A program made the translations under genes and the position numbers. From Candidatus Zixiibacteriota bacterium (lineage in GTDB: Bacteria; Zixibacteria; MSB-5A5; GN15; FEB-12), in NCBI GenBank assembly GCA_024278935.1, contig JAJRSF010000038.1:243156-307155 (forward strand): DNA of 64,000 bases, written 5' to 3'. Under the pieces are notes generated by a model. That model made no database searches, was not told the origin of the DNA, and saw nothing but the letters and a program-made list of their open reading frames with translations. This document shows, piece after piece, positions 24,768 through 35,626 of this stretch (within the stretch, counting starts at the first letter, position 1; the number at the start of each line of letters is the position of its first letter).

Positions 24768-27700
24768 TTGAACGAGCTTTATTCTGTCCAATTTCTTATT
24801 AAAGCACGATTTATCAATCGTAGCTTTGTGTATAAATTTCTGATTCTTCTTGTATCTATCTTTTCAGCATACAATATCACGAATGCCTCAGAAACAGCAC
24901 AGATAGTTTCGTCTGAAAGTTCTGCTCTGACTATTGCCGTAGAAATTCAGCAGGGGAAACTTTATTCCTATCTTTCTGACCAAAACGAAATTAGCTACTA
25001 CCAGACAGTTGTTTTGGCTGTTCCCTTTGATGGTGATATTTCTCTGGCAGGTTTACAGCTTGGTTCGCTCACATCGTTTGACAAGACCAATAAAAGCTCC
25101 CAAGTATTAGCTCAGAATAAAATTATTGAATTTTCCGAACCTCGGATTATTCGTGGTCGTAAATATGTGACCGTCTTTATTTTCCCGGTAACTCCACAAG
25201 GAATGTATGAGCAGGTTGAGTTCTCTGTCCAGTTCAGCGGTACGACTTCAAATGGGAAAGCTCTAGTCAATGATTCACCATTTGAAAAGATGATGTCTCA
25301 CTCGGTGCTGAACTATGACCAGTCAAAATCGTTTAATGCCAAAACGAATAATTCATTTTCTTTGGGAACTCACACAGGTCCATTTGCTGAATCATCGGAA
25401 TGGATAAAAATTGAAATCAATAAAAATGGTTTATATAAATTAACAGGTGCTCAACTTGATGCATCCGGCTTGACTGTCACAGGGCAGACGACATCATCGA
25501 TACGCATGTTTAACGGCGGAGGCAAACAGCTTCCGGTTCCAAACGAAGAAGCGAGACCTACATTTGACGAAGTTGCTTTGAAAATTATCGATGGCGGAGA
25601 TGGTACTTTTGATGCCAATGATTATATTTTGTTCTATGCTGAAGCGGTCAATCACTGGATTTATGATACTACAGAGGTTGCTTTTGCGTCGCACTCATAT
25701 ACTGAAAATAATGTATACTGGTTAAACGCAACATCACTTACCGCAGGTTTACGGATGACATCGGCAGATGGTTCTTTGGATGGTGTTGTTGGTGGAACTG
25801 TGTCGCAGTCGTTTGATAGGTTTACCCGTTAGATCCATGTCGAACAGAATCATACCTTACGCCGATTTACGAACAATAAGATTGGTGATTATTATACATG
25901 GTATTGGACAAGTGATACGGTGTTGTCATTTTTTGTTTCAACCGACCATATTGTCAGCGGGGATTCTGTTGCTGTTACTCTTGAAGGAATTACTGGTTTT
26001 ACCATAGATACTTCTGATAATATCAATGGTATAGAATTATTTGTGAATGGTATTAGTGGGTTAGATAAATTTTGTAAACAACATGGTGGCTGTACATATA
26101 AGTCGACATCTTTTATTGATGGGTCTAATTCTATCAATATGAATCTTATGTATTTTGATCTTGCTCCTCCATATTTTAATTATTTGGAACTCGCATATAC
26201 ATCTTACAATCAACCGGTAAACAATCAGCTTGATATTACTTTAGGGCAACTGTCCGGCACTGCTGAAATCGAAGTTGTCAATAACTTTGCTTCAAATCCG
26301 CTCATATTTGATATCTCTAATCCGACTCAACCAAGAGAGCTGTTGATTCCATCGTATGGTGCTAATTTTTCATTCTATGACACTTTGTCTTTAACGAAGT
26401 ATAGCAGATATTTTTTAATGCCTGTAGCCCAGAGCTTAATACCGTTTGCGGTTACATCGGTTACAACTGATGATTTATATAGTTCGAATGAACAGATTGA
26501 CCTTCTGATAATAGCTCCTGATTTTTTACAAGCATCACTTTCTGATTATATCAGTTACCGTCGAAACGATGGGTATACTATTCGGTCAGTTTCTGTTGAT
26601 GATATTATGGATAATTTCGGATTTGGGTTGTATGACCCAACTGCGATTCGTGACTTTTTGAAAAATGCTTATGAAACATATCCAGAGCCAAAACCATCGG
26701 CGGTGCTATTTGTTGGTGATGCGAGCTACGATTTTTTAAATAATCTTTCAACCAATATGCCAAACTACGTCCCAGCATTTACACATCGGATAGACAATAC
26801 ATCATCAGATGACAACTATGTCTACTTTGGCGATTTTGGATTAGTTGATGCGGATACATCGTTAAACAGTTCTCCGTTTGACAAGGGATTTGATATGATG
26901 ACAGCTCGTTGGCCGATACGTACTTCATCGGATGTGCGGACAATTACTGAAAAAATTAAAACATATGAATCCGCAAATAGTTTTGGGAATTGGAGAAACA
27001 ATATTGCTTTGGTCGCTGATGATGAATTTGGTAATACGGATAATGAATATCTCCATACAACACAGATTGAGACTTTGGAAATTAATTATCTTCCAAATAC
27101 TTATAACCGCGAGAAAATTTATCTTTGGGAATATCCGTTTGTCAATGGTGAAAAACCTGAAGTAAATAAAAAAATTGTACAAGCTTTTAACAATGGTGCC
27201 TTGCTTGTCAACTATGTCGGACATGGTAACCCTGATGTTTGGGCTCACGAAAATGTCTTCAATCGTTCATCTGATTTACCAAACTTAGACAATATAAGTA
27301 AACTTCCTCTTGTCGTGGCAGCATCTTGCGCGATAGGATTCTACGATGATCCACTTCGCGAAGGTATGGCAGAGGAATTACTCGCTATGTCATCAGGTGG
27401 TGCTATCGGTGTTATCTCAGCAACACGCTTAGTATATTCAGCTGATAATGCTGAGTTTAACAAAATAATATTTGATAAACTTTTTAGCAACAACTCGCTT
27501 TCAATTTGCGAAGCACTGTATACTGCGAAAGTAGAACGTCAGTATTTGGGTGGTATTCCAAGACCAGTTATAAACGATCGGAACTATTTACTATTTGGTG
27601 GACCTTTTGTTAAAATCGCTAAACCAAAATATGAAATCGAATTTATTACTCGACCGGACTCATTGGTTGCTTTAGGGCAAACGGTTGTCTCCGGGAGAGT

Positions 27701-28652
27701 TATTGATTTTGACAGCACACAGATAATGGAAAATGGTAAGATTGAAATTTCTGTTCTTGATTCTGAAAGAAATAAAAGATACCACACTATTAACTATGCG
27801 GTAAACGGTCCTACTATTTATCGCGGCTCTGCTACTATTACAAACGGACTTTTTGATTTTAAATTTGTAGCACCGTTGGATATTGGTTTGGGGGGTGAGG
27901 GTGCTCAGATTTCAGTCTATGCTTCTTTTGCGTCAGTCGATGCTACCGGTATTATTGATTCTATTTCAATCTCTGATTCAATAGCAACAACATCAGATTC
28001 ATTAGGTCCTGAAATTGATATAACTTTTTCAGAGCATGATAGTTTTAGCAGCGGTGATATTATCGGTCAGGGCGAAACTATGCTCGTACAGTTCAGTGAT
28101 GAATCCGGTATTAACTTAGCCGGTGGATTAGGACATGGGATTACTTTGGAAATTGATGGTCAGTCTGAAAAATTACAGAATCTGACATCATATTTTAGTT
28201 ACGACCAGGATAGCTTTAATAAAGGATCATTAGAGTTCCCAATAGATGGACTTGGAAATGGTGTCCATACTTTTAAAGTAAAAGCTTGGGATAATGCTAA
28301 TAATTTCGCCAAAATAGAGTTTCAGGTCGAAATAGCGACAAGTTCATCATTGAAAATAGTCAATCTACTTAATTATCCTAACCCTATGCGTGAATCGACC
28401 CGTTTTTCATTCAATTTAACGCAAGCGGTTGATGATTTTGTGTTGGATATTTTTACTCTATCTGGAAAAAAGATTAAAACATTCACTAGAAAATATCTTG
28501 AAGCGTCATATTTTGACGATATAGTATGGTATGGCGATGATGTCGATGGTGACAGAGTAGCCACTGAAGTATATATATATAAAGCAACAGCATATCCGTC
28601 AGGTGGCGGAGAAGTTGTTGAATTATTTGGAAAAATAATTTTAGTCAATTAA
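24768..28652 (+). pseudogene. PorU-like C25-family cysteine peptidase, interrupted by an in-frame TAG
   Basis: TTG start, then a signal peptide (FVYKFLILLVSIFSAYNITNA). Frame position 355 is TAG (25830-25832): ...QSFDRFTR, stop, IHVEQNHTLRRFTNNKIGDYYTWYW. The frame is otherwise open to 28652, about 1294 codons. The gingipain-type catalytic pair is visible: His in VGHGNPDVW (about 819) and Cys in VVAASCAIGFYDD (about 854). N-terminal beta domains precede it; the C-terminus LNYPNPMRESTRFSFNL ... VWYGDDVDGDRVATEVYIYKATAYPS is the FlgD-like/type IX sorting domain. PorU is the C25 sortase of type IX secretion, which works with PorV; a PorV-like gene follows 18 bases later. CAG to TAG would explain the stop. 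ATG or other restarts downstream would lack the signal peptide. Confidence 0.85.
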
Positions 28653-28670
28653 ATATTTTAGGAGATTTTT

Positions 28671-31379
28671 ATGAAATTATCAAAACACCTGATTTCTCTC
28701 ACCACTTTCTTATTACTGTTTGCGTTTGTACCGCAAAGTTATGCCGATATTTCGAGTGCGGCATTGCTGTATTTACGTATCGCTCCGGGTGCTCGTGCTG
28801 CCGGTATGGGAGAAGCGTTTGTTGCTGTTGCTGATGATGCAAGCTCGACACATTGGAACCCTGCCGGTCTCGGTTCTAATACATTGTCAACGAACTGGCA
28901 AAATAAAGATATACCTGCCAATTTGCAGCCTATACAAGAGATGACTACTCTCAAGGCTCGTGGCGGTTCCGGCCATAACCAATTTGATATCTGGACGATC
29001 TCTGCTGAAGGTTTGGCACGATTTGATAACCACGCTTGGTTTACCTACGAGACGTTTCAAACAAAAACAAATCAAACTGTTGCGAGTATCGTTAAAAACT
29101 ATTTTTCTATTGAAGACGAAGATGAACTTGCTATCGCAGTAAATAAAGTTGCTTTGGCAAATTCCGAACGTTCTATTGAAGAAGTCGAAACATTCTCTGC
29201 CAAAGTATTAGAAGCTATCGGAGAAGATTATTCTGATCGCGAAGCTATTGTTTCAGGTTTTGATTCTTTAAAGACTTCATATTTTGAGTGTCGTATCAAT
29301 TGGAGTCGCTATACTGAAATTGAAGATATTTTCAATGATGGTATCAAAGATGAAAAACTTTCTGAAAAAGAAATTGATAGAATCAACTTTGCTGTGGAAA
29401 AATCAAAAACTCGGTTTATCCCTGAAGAATTAAAAATAAAATATTCCGATTTATTCTCAGGCACACTGACTACCATTAAATCACTCGGGACTACTTTACT
29501 TATTGGAACTGAAAATGGTTTTTATACTTTTAATGGTAAAAAATGGGTTACATATAATATGGAAGATGGTCTTCCATCAATGAATATCGTTTCTATCGCT
29601 ACTGTAGGTGCCAAAGCATTTATCGGAACTGATAAAGGTCTGGTAACATATAGTGGAAAGACTCTTGAAAAGATGAGCCTTCCATCAGCGGTTGGCGAAG
29701 CAACTGTTGCCGGAATCGGTGGAGCAAATAATCAAAACGTATGGGCTGTTTTAAATGGTGAACTCTATCGCTACAACGGAAAAAAATGGTCAAACTCACA
29801 TTACTATACCGCAGTTATCGATGACTCCTATGAAACTATCGCTGAAAAAGTATCTATCTTTAAAACTGCATCTGAAATCACCACTATTGCTCAACGTATT
29901 AAAGATTTAAACACAGGTGTTATTAAAGAAGATGTTGTCGAAGAAATTGCTTTAGCAGACTCTTCTGTTTTAGAAGAGACTATCGGCATAGTTGCAAACT
30001 CCAACTTACAAGAAGTTGAAAAAGAAGTTGTTCCTGAGTCGGTTAATATTCCATCTGAATTTACTATTGAACCGGGTAAACCAGTTGCGATTCCATATGC
30101 TATTGGCATTAAAGGTGAAATAAATAAAATATATTCTACCGATGCCGAAAGCGTTTGGCTTGCTACTGATATGGGACTCTATATCTTAAAAGAAGGCGAA
30201 TGGAAAGCATCAGGATATAAAACTGTCGTCGTGGAAGCTGAACAAAGTTTTGAAACTATTGCCTCTGTCTATCCACATGAATTACTTGAAGAAGATGCAT
30301 ATATCAGCTTGATAAAAGATATAAATGGTTTGGATGATGCTGCTATACTTACAGCAGGTGACTCAATAATGATTTATCGTAATCCTTTAGCATTAGAAAT
30401 AAACGACATTACATCAAAGGGTGCCGGGTTGTTTATCGCAACGAAAAAAGGATTATATGAATTACTAGAGACAACTTTATCACCTGTTGATATTGGTGGT
30501 ATGGGTGAATCAAATATTTTAAATGTAAAACTGCAAGGCAATGAAATCTGGTTTGCTTCTGATGAAAAAATTGCGATCAAAGCAAGTGGCCGTTCTGACA
30601 TCGTTATGATGTTTGCAAAATGGTTGCCACAGCTCGCCGATGATATGTATTATGGCTTCTTATCGGGTGCTACAAATATCTCCGGTTGGGGAACTGTTGG
30701 TGGTAATATCACCTACATTAACTATGGAACAGTAAATAGAACAACAGCAGATAATCAACCTGATGGAGTTTTCTATCCGTTTGATATTTCTTTTACTCTG
30801 TCGTATGGTGGAGCTTTAAGAGAGAACCTCAAAGGTGGTGTCTCGGCAAAACTGATTTATTCTCACTTAAGTCTACAAGGAGCAGGGTCTGAAAAAGGTG
30901 CCGGTACCGCAACAGGTGTTGGTCTTGATTTTGGACTATTGTGGAATCTTACAAAAACATTTGATATCGGTGCTGCTATTACAAATCTTGGTCCGGATAT
31001 TTCATATATCGATGCTGGTCAGTCTGACCCACTCCCAAGAAACTTTGCTTTAGGTTTTAAAGCAGACTTGTTAAACTCTGAATATTACCATACTATTATA
31101 ACTGCCGAAGTAAATAAATCATTGGTTGGACTTGATGATGGATTTAGCGAAGAAATTAAACAGTTAGTCATTAACGGCGGGATTGAATTTGCCTACGCTG
31201 GTATATTTGCTGCTCGAGCAGGATATATCTGGGATGATGAAGGTGATGTAAAAACACCGACACTTGGTTTTGGTGTCTCACCGCTTGAAAATTTTAAGTT
31301 TGATTTTGCCTACATTCCAAGTAATACTAATGCACCACTTGCTAATACATTACGGATATCAATGCAGATACTTCCGTAG
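28671..31379 (+). CDS. PorV/UPF0164-type outer-membrane barrel with inserted propeller and LysM-like segments
   Basis: 902 residues. Signal peptide to about 26, then the PorV/PorQ hallmark: ALLYLRIAPGARAAGMGEAFVAVADDASSTHWNPAGLG. The barrel should continue at once, but about 560 residues intervene. These contain propeller-like repeats (TLLIGTENGFYTFNGKKWVTYNMEDGLPSMNIVSI; FIGTDKGLVTYSGK; VWLATDMGLYILKEGEWK; LFIATKKGLYEL) and two LysM-like stretches (DSYETIAEKV...; QSFETIASVYPHEL ... LTAGDSIMIYR). The barrel resumes at about 640 (DMYYGFLSGATNISGWGTVGGNITYINYG) and ends with LRISMQILP. PorV shuttles type IX cargo to PorU. Typical PorV is about 350-400 residues, so this is a large fusion. ATG with AGGAG upstream. 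Confidence 0.8.
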   Translation: MKLSKHLISLTTFLLLFAFVPQSYADISSAALLYLRIAPGARAAGMGEAFVAVADDASSTHWNPAGLGSNTLSTNWQNKDIPANLQPIQEMTTLKARGGSGHNQFDIWTISAEGLARFDNHAWFTYETFQTKTNQTVASIVKNYFSIEDEDELAIAVNKVALANSERSIEEVETFSAKVLEAIGEDYSDREAIVSGFDSLKTSYFECRINWSRYTEIEDIFNDGIKDEKLSEKEIDRINFAVEKSKTRFIPEELKIKYSDLFSGTLTTIKSLGTTLLIGTENGFYTFNGKKWVTYNMEDGLPSMNIVSIATVGAKAFIGTDKGLVTYSGKTLEKMSLPSAVGEATVAGIGGANNQNVWAVLNGELYRYNGKKWSNSHYYTAVIDDSYETIAEKVSIFKTASEITTIAQRIKDLNTGVIKEDVVEEIALADSSVLEETIGIVANSNLQEVEKEVVPESVNIPSEFTIEPGKPVAIPYAIGIKGEINKIYSTDAESVWLATDMGLYILKEGEWKASGYKTVVVEAEQSFETIASVYPHELLEEDAYISLIKDINGLDDAAILTAGDSIMIYRNPLALEINDITSKGAGLFIATKKGLYELLETTLSPVDIGGMGESNILNVKLQGNEIWFASDEKIAIKASGRSDIVMMFAKWLPQLADDMYYGFLSGATNISGWGTVGGNITYINYGTVNRTTADNQPDGVFYPFDISFTLSYGGALRENLKGGVSAKLIYSHLSLQGAGSEKGAGTATGVGLDFGLLWNLTKTFDIGAAITNLGPDISYIDAGQSDPLPRNFALGFKADLLNSEYYHTIITAEVNKSLVGLDDGFSEEIKQLVINGGIEFAYAGIFAARAGYIWDDEGDVKTPTLGFGVSPLENFKFDFAYIPSNTNAPLANTLRISMQILP

Positions 31380-31408
31380 TAAGGTATAAATTTTATAGGA
31401 GAGACCAA

Positions 31409-34400
31409 TTGCTGTCAGGAAGACTGTTTGTAAAAACAACCATAATGATTTTATCTCTTTTCGCAATAGCAAACATAGCTGTTGCGAAAGGAGATTTATT
31501 AGAAATGAAAAAAGTAACAACTGCTCCTGTTAAAGGGGAGAACAAAGTTGTTCATCGATGCTTAACTTCTAACACAGGTGGATTATTAGACAAATATCTC
31601 GAAAGGGATAAACCGTGGTCGCTTCCCAAACAAGCACTATCGGCAGATTTTATTGATACGATTAAAGTGTTAGTCCTCAAATTTAATTTCCAGGAAGAAA
31701 CAACTGACGATCCAAATACTACCGGTAACGGTAGAATGAACATGTCTCCCAAAAATGAAGATTCTGTTTTGGCAGCTGTCGGTCATTTAGTCGATCCTCC
31801 TCCGCATAATTCTGATTATTTTTCAGCACATATGAGAGCCTTGGCAAATTACTACGAAGTTGTTTCTGAAGGTAAAATTACGCTCGACTGGGAAATCTAT
31901 CCAACCGTAAAAGATTCAGCATACGAACTTCCTCAAGCAATGAGCCATTACGGAAAGTGTGATTTCTCGGAAGTTATCGGCGGATTGGAAAATTATTTTC
32001 GTGATGGACTTCGGGTAGCAGATCTGACATCTCCTGAAATAAATTTTGCTGACTATGAATCTATTTGTATGTTTCATGCAGGCTCTGACAGACAAAACGA
32101 TATTGGTTTTCCGGCAACATGTAATGATCTGTTTACCGGGTTTATAAACTATGTATCTATAGATGACACCGTTTATGTTGACGACAGTACAGTCATAATC
32201 GAGAATGCTCTACTTATGCCTGAAACAGCTTCACAGGATAATCGTGCGACTGCTTTAAATGCTGTGATGGCACATGAGTTTGGACATCAGCTTGGCTTAG
32301 TCGATTTATATAGTACTGCAACATTTATGAGTCAAATTGGCGATTTTGCTCTGATGGATAATAACGGTTTTGGTACCGGTATTGATTTTGGTTTTGTTGT
32401 TGGGCAAGTTTTTGGAGCCGTTCCTGTATTTCCAACCGCATGGTCTCGGGCGCATCTTGGCTTTGTGGATGTTGTCGATTTCAGACAAGGTTCAAACATC
32501 CAGTTGGTTGCTGCCGAGGTTGTATCATCGGGAATTAAAATTGCTCGTGTTCCAATTTCTGACAAAGAATACTATTTATTAGAAAATCGAATGGAATTGG
32601 TAAATCAGTATACTCCTGCTATTCTAGTTGATACAGCTACAAATGTCTTTTTAGGCCCTGGGTATTGTATTGTATGTGATACAGATGATTCTGGATTTGT
32701 GACCGATAAGTTTCCAAGTTCAGGCTATGATTTCCTTCTCCCGGGTTCGGGGCTTCTAATTTATCATGTTGATGAAAGAGTCGCCGGGCTTGATAATAAC
32801 TTTGATGGTGAGTCTAACTTTGAAGACAACCAGCTCCAGTGGGCTCGTGACATTACCGGAAAAGAAGTTGATCGGTTTATTTCATTAGTTGAAGGGGATG
32901 GCTTTATAAATTTTGGCGGGTTCTATCGTTCGGGTTTTGGGCGTGCTGAAGATATGTATCGTGATGATCGCAACACATCCTTTACTCCAAACTCAAATCC
33001 TCAATCTATTGACAACACAGGTAATAATTCCCGCATCTCGATTGATCAAATTACAAGAGTTATAGATACGACAGGGAAACCTCGGTTTATGGATTCTCTC
33101 ATTCAGTTTAACGTTACGACAGACGACCTTGTTTTAGGCTTTCCGGTGCGTGCCGGAAGTGGACAACTTTTTCATATCTCACCAATAGCTGATGACTTGG
33201 ATGGCGATGGTGCCGACGAACTTATTTATGTCTCTAAAAGATTACTTTCGGTTGTGACTACTCGTGGCGAAGATTTCCTAGAACTGATAGACCCATGCGG
33301 AACATGTCCCGACTTTGAAGACTCTTCGTTTGCGTCGATTCACCCCGGAAGGTCTCATGTTGTACCACTTTTTGCTGAATTGCAAGCTGACCCCTTAACT
33401 GGTCCAGTGACGGGGCAATTTTTTGATGACGGTTCTCCGCATAAATTAGTAGCGATTGGACAACAAGGTCGCTTAGACGTTTTTGCAGTGAATGATAATG
33501 ATGGCGATGGTGAGGCAGATATACTTACTTCGCTTCCTATGGGTGGCGTTGGTAATCCAATCGCTTTGACTTTTGGAGATACGCTTTATGTCTTAACTGA
33601 TCTGGGCAATGTAATAAGAAAAAGTTCTTTATTTACTTTTCAAACTTTACTCAATCAATTTGAGAATGATGAATATCACGGTATTTGCAGAGTCGGTGAT
33701 GGGCTTGCTATTTTAGCCGGTGATTCAATTGAGACAACAGTTTATTTCACCAATGGCACTGTGACTGATTCACTTGCCTTAGGTGATTACTATACTTTGG
33801 GACCTGTCTTTGCCGACTTGGATCAGGATGGTTCCAAAGAACTTGTTGCAGCAACCACTGACGGGAGTATTATTTTAGTTTCGATCGACCCATCGTCAGC
33901 AACAAATATGATTTCTATAAAAGAACAAAAGGATTTAGATTTACTTTTTACTGTTAATCCGATTATTTCCGATGTTGACAATGATGGCTACCCTGATATT
34001 GTTATAGGTGGTGTGAACGAGGTCTATGCTTTTAACTATGAGCTTACGACAAAAACATCATTCCCTATTGAGATAAGCAGAAAATATACCAATGATTATG
34101 TTTTGAGTCCGTTGATTTCTGCTGACATCGAGAGTGGTGGAATACCGGAAGTTATTATGTCGACTAACATCGGCAATGTATATTCTTTTGGTGATGAATT
34201 AACACAGGACTTTCCGCTTTCGGGTGGCGAGCAGGTAATAGGTTCACCAGTTTTTCTTAATGATAGCACAGGTGGCTATCTTGGCTATCTTGGTGCCGAC
34301 GGATGGTTCTACCTTTGGCATGTCGATGCTGATACGGTTAATAACTTTTGGCCGATGGCAGGCGGGAATGCTTCGGGTGATCTGAATTTTGATTCAGCAA

Positions 34401-34714
34401 AACTTCCGCAAGCAAAAACATATGCCGATAAATTACCTGAAAAGTCATTCTATAATTACCCTAATCCGGTAACGCAAGGGAATACAACGATACGTTATTT
34501 CTTAGCCGAAAATGCCACTTCAGTTGAGTTTGCTATTTTTGATTTAAGTGGGCAAGAGGTCGAACGGTTCTCAGGACCAACTACCGGCATGGTTGACAAC
34601 GAGGTTATATGGGAATGTGCCGGGGTAACATCGGGTGTCTACCGATGTATGATCTCTGTTGAGTTCTCAGGTGGTACCGAAACATCATTTACAGACATCT
34701 CGATTATAAAGTAA
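31409..34714 (+). CDS. Secreted M6-family metalloprotease with FG-GAP repeats and type IX-like sorting domain
   Basis: 1101 residues, TTG start with AGGAGAG upstream. The signal peptide (MILSLFAIANIAVA) is followed by an M6 domain with AVMAHEFGHQLGLVDLYS (HEFGH 289-293) and a Met-turn region further on (DFALMDNNGFG). Middle: beta domains. From about 560 on there are calcium-binding FG-GAP/VCBS-like repeats: DDLDGDGADELIY, NDNDGDGEADIL, ADLDQDGSKELVAA, SDVDNDGYPDIVIGG. The C-terminus YNYPNPVTQGNTTIRYFL ... FDLSGQEVERFSG ... SGVYRCMISVEFS is a FlgD-like sorting domain like that of the C25 protein. Likely cargo of the adjacent secretion genes (inference). Intact, unlike the M6 gene at 5352. Confidence 0.88.
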   Translation: MLSGRLFVKTTIMILSLFAIANIAVAKGDLLEMKKVTTAPVKGENKVVHRCLTSNTGGLLDKYLERDKPWSLPKQALSADFIDTIKVLVLKFNFQEETTDDPNTTGNGRMNMSPKNEDSVLAAVGHLVDPPPHNSDYFSAHMRALANYYEVVSEGKITLDWEIYPTVKDSAYELPQAMSHYGKCDFSEVIGGLENYFRDGLRVADLTSPEINFADYESICMFHAGSDRQNDIGFPATCNDLFTGFINYVSIDDTVYVDDSTVIIENALLMPETASQDNRATALNAVMAHEFGHQLGLVDLYSTATFMSQIGDFALMDNNGFGTGIDFGFVVGQVFGAVPVFPTAWSRAHLGFVDVVDFRQGSNIQLVAAEVVSSGIKIARVPISDKEYYLLENRMELVNQYTPAILVDTATNVFLGPGYCIVCDTDDSGFVTDKFPSSGYDFLLPGSGLLIYHVDERVAGLDNNFDGESNFEDNQLQWARDITGKEVDRFISLVEGDGFINFGGFYRSGFGRAEDMYRDDRNTSFTPNSNPQSIDNTGNNSRISIDQITRVIDTTGKPRFMDSLIQFNVTTDDLVLGFPVRAGSGQLFHISPIADDLDGDGADELIYVSKRLLSVVTTRGEDFLELIDPCGTCPDFEDSSFASIHPGRSHVVPLFAELQADPLTGPVTGQFFDDGSPHKLVAIGQQGRLDVFAVNDNDGDGEADILTSLPMGGVGNPIALTFGDTLYVLTDLGNVIRKSSLFTFQTLLNQFENDEYHGICRVGDGLAILAGDSIETTVYFTNGTVTDSLALGDYYTLGPVFADLDQDGSKELVAATTDGSIILVSIDPSSATNMISIKEQKDLDLLFTVNPIISDVDNDGYPDIVIGGVNEVYAFNYELTTKTSFPIEISRKYTNDYVLSPLISADIESGGIPEVIMSTNIGNVYSFGDELTQDFPLSGGEQVIGSPVFLNDSTGGYLGYLGADGWFYLWHVDADTVNNFWPMAGGNASGDLNFDSAKLPQAKTYADKLPEKSFYNYPNPVTQGNTTIRYFLAENATSVEFAIFDLSGQEVERFSGPTTGMVDNEVIWECAGVTSGVYRCMISVEFSGGTETSFTDISIIK

Positions 34715-34722
34715 GGGTCTAT

Positions 34723-35616
34723 ATGAAAAAATATTTGTTGAGTTTGATTATTCTCACTTTTCCTGTTGTTTCGCAAGCAACGGAGTTTATGCAGTTTACA
34801 CAATTTGAAATTGTGCAATCACAAATAAAATATTCTCTTGTGGCAAATAACATTGCTGACCAGAAACTGATGGAAACTGCATCGGATGAAATTACCTATC
34901 TGAGTGGTAGTTCTGAAAAGAAAAGTGGAGATTATAAATCTCCGGGCAAAGCATTTGCGATGTCGCTTATAGTTCCGGGTTGGGGTCAGCACTATACTGG
35001 TGGGAGCAAAATAAAATCTCTGGCTTTCTTCGGGACAGAAGTGGCAAGTTGGTTTCTATATTTTAAATGGGAAAAAGATGCCGACGATCTAACCGATGTG
35101 TACGAAGCATTTAACAACGCTCATTGGATTGAAGCCCGATATGACTCTATGATTGCATGGACATACGACGCTCTTCCTGATGGATCCAAACCTGAAATAA
35201 GTCATCATCTGCCTGATACTAAAACACAGCAGTACTATGAAATGACAGGTAAGTATGACCAATTTGTATGGGGCTGGGATGATGCTTTGTTGCTCTCTGA
35301 TAGTTCTGTCTATGGTGATTACGATGCGATAAATTATTTTCAGCAGGTTGTTGGTGCCGGTGTGCCGGATTCTCCTCGGAGAACTGCCTATGAAATAATG
35401 CGTGATGATGCTAATAATAAATATGACCAAGCTCGGAAGATGATTTATGTTTCGATGCTCAATAGAATGTTTTCAGCTTTTGAAGCAATGATTGCTGCCA
35501 AAAAGCATAATAAAAAATCGGGAGCTTCATCGTCGAATTTGTCGGCTGAAGTATCGTTGAAGAATTATTATGTTCAGCGAGACACACCATTTATAACTCT
35601 GAAGATGAAGTTTTAA
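34723..35616 (+). CDS. DUF5683-like membrane-associated protein
   Basis: 297 residues. Signal peptide (KYLLSLIILTFPVVSQA), a variable linker, then the DUF5683-type core KAFAMSLIVPGWGQHYTGGSKIKSLAFFGTEVASWFLYFKWE with two hydrophobic helices, and near the C-terminus ARKMIYVSMLNRMFSAFEAMIAAKKHNK. The 'P G.GQ.Y.G....A' pattern is frequent in FCB bacteria and of unknown function. Eight bases after the M6 gene and ten before its paralogue, so cotranscribed with the secretion genes. Confidence 0.75.
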   Translation: MKKYLLSLIILTFPVVSQATEFMQFTQFEIVQSQIKYSLVANNIADQKLMETASDEITYLSGSSEKKSGDYKSPGKAFAMSLIVPGWGQHYTGGSKIKSLAFFGTEVASWFLYFKWEKDADDLTDVYEAFNNAHWIEARYDSMIAWTYDALPDGSKPEISHHLPDTKTQQYYEMTGKYDQFVWGWDDALLLSDSSVYGDYDAINYFQQVVGAGVPDSPRRTAYEIMRDDANNKYDQARKMIYVSMLNRMFSAFEAMIAAKKHNKKSGASSSNLSAEVSLKNYYVQRDTPFITLKMKF

Positions 35617-35626
35617 GAGGATAAGA

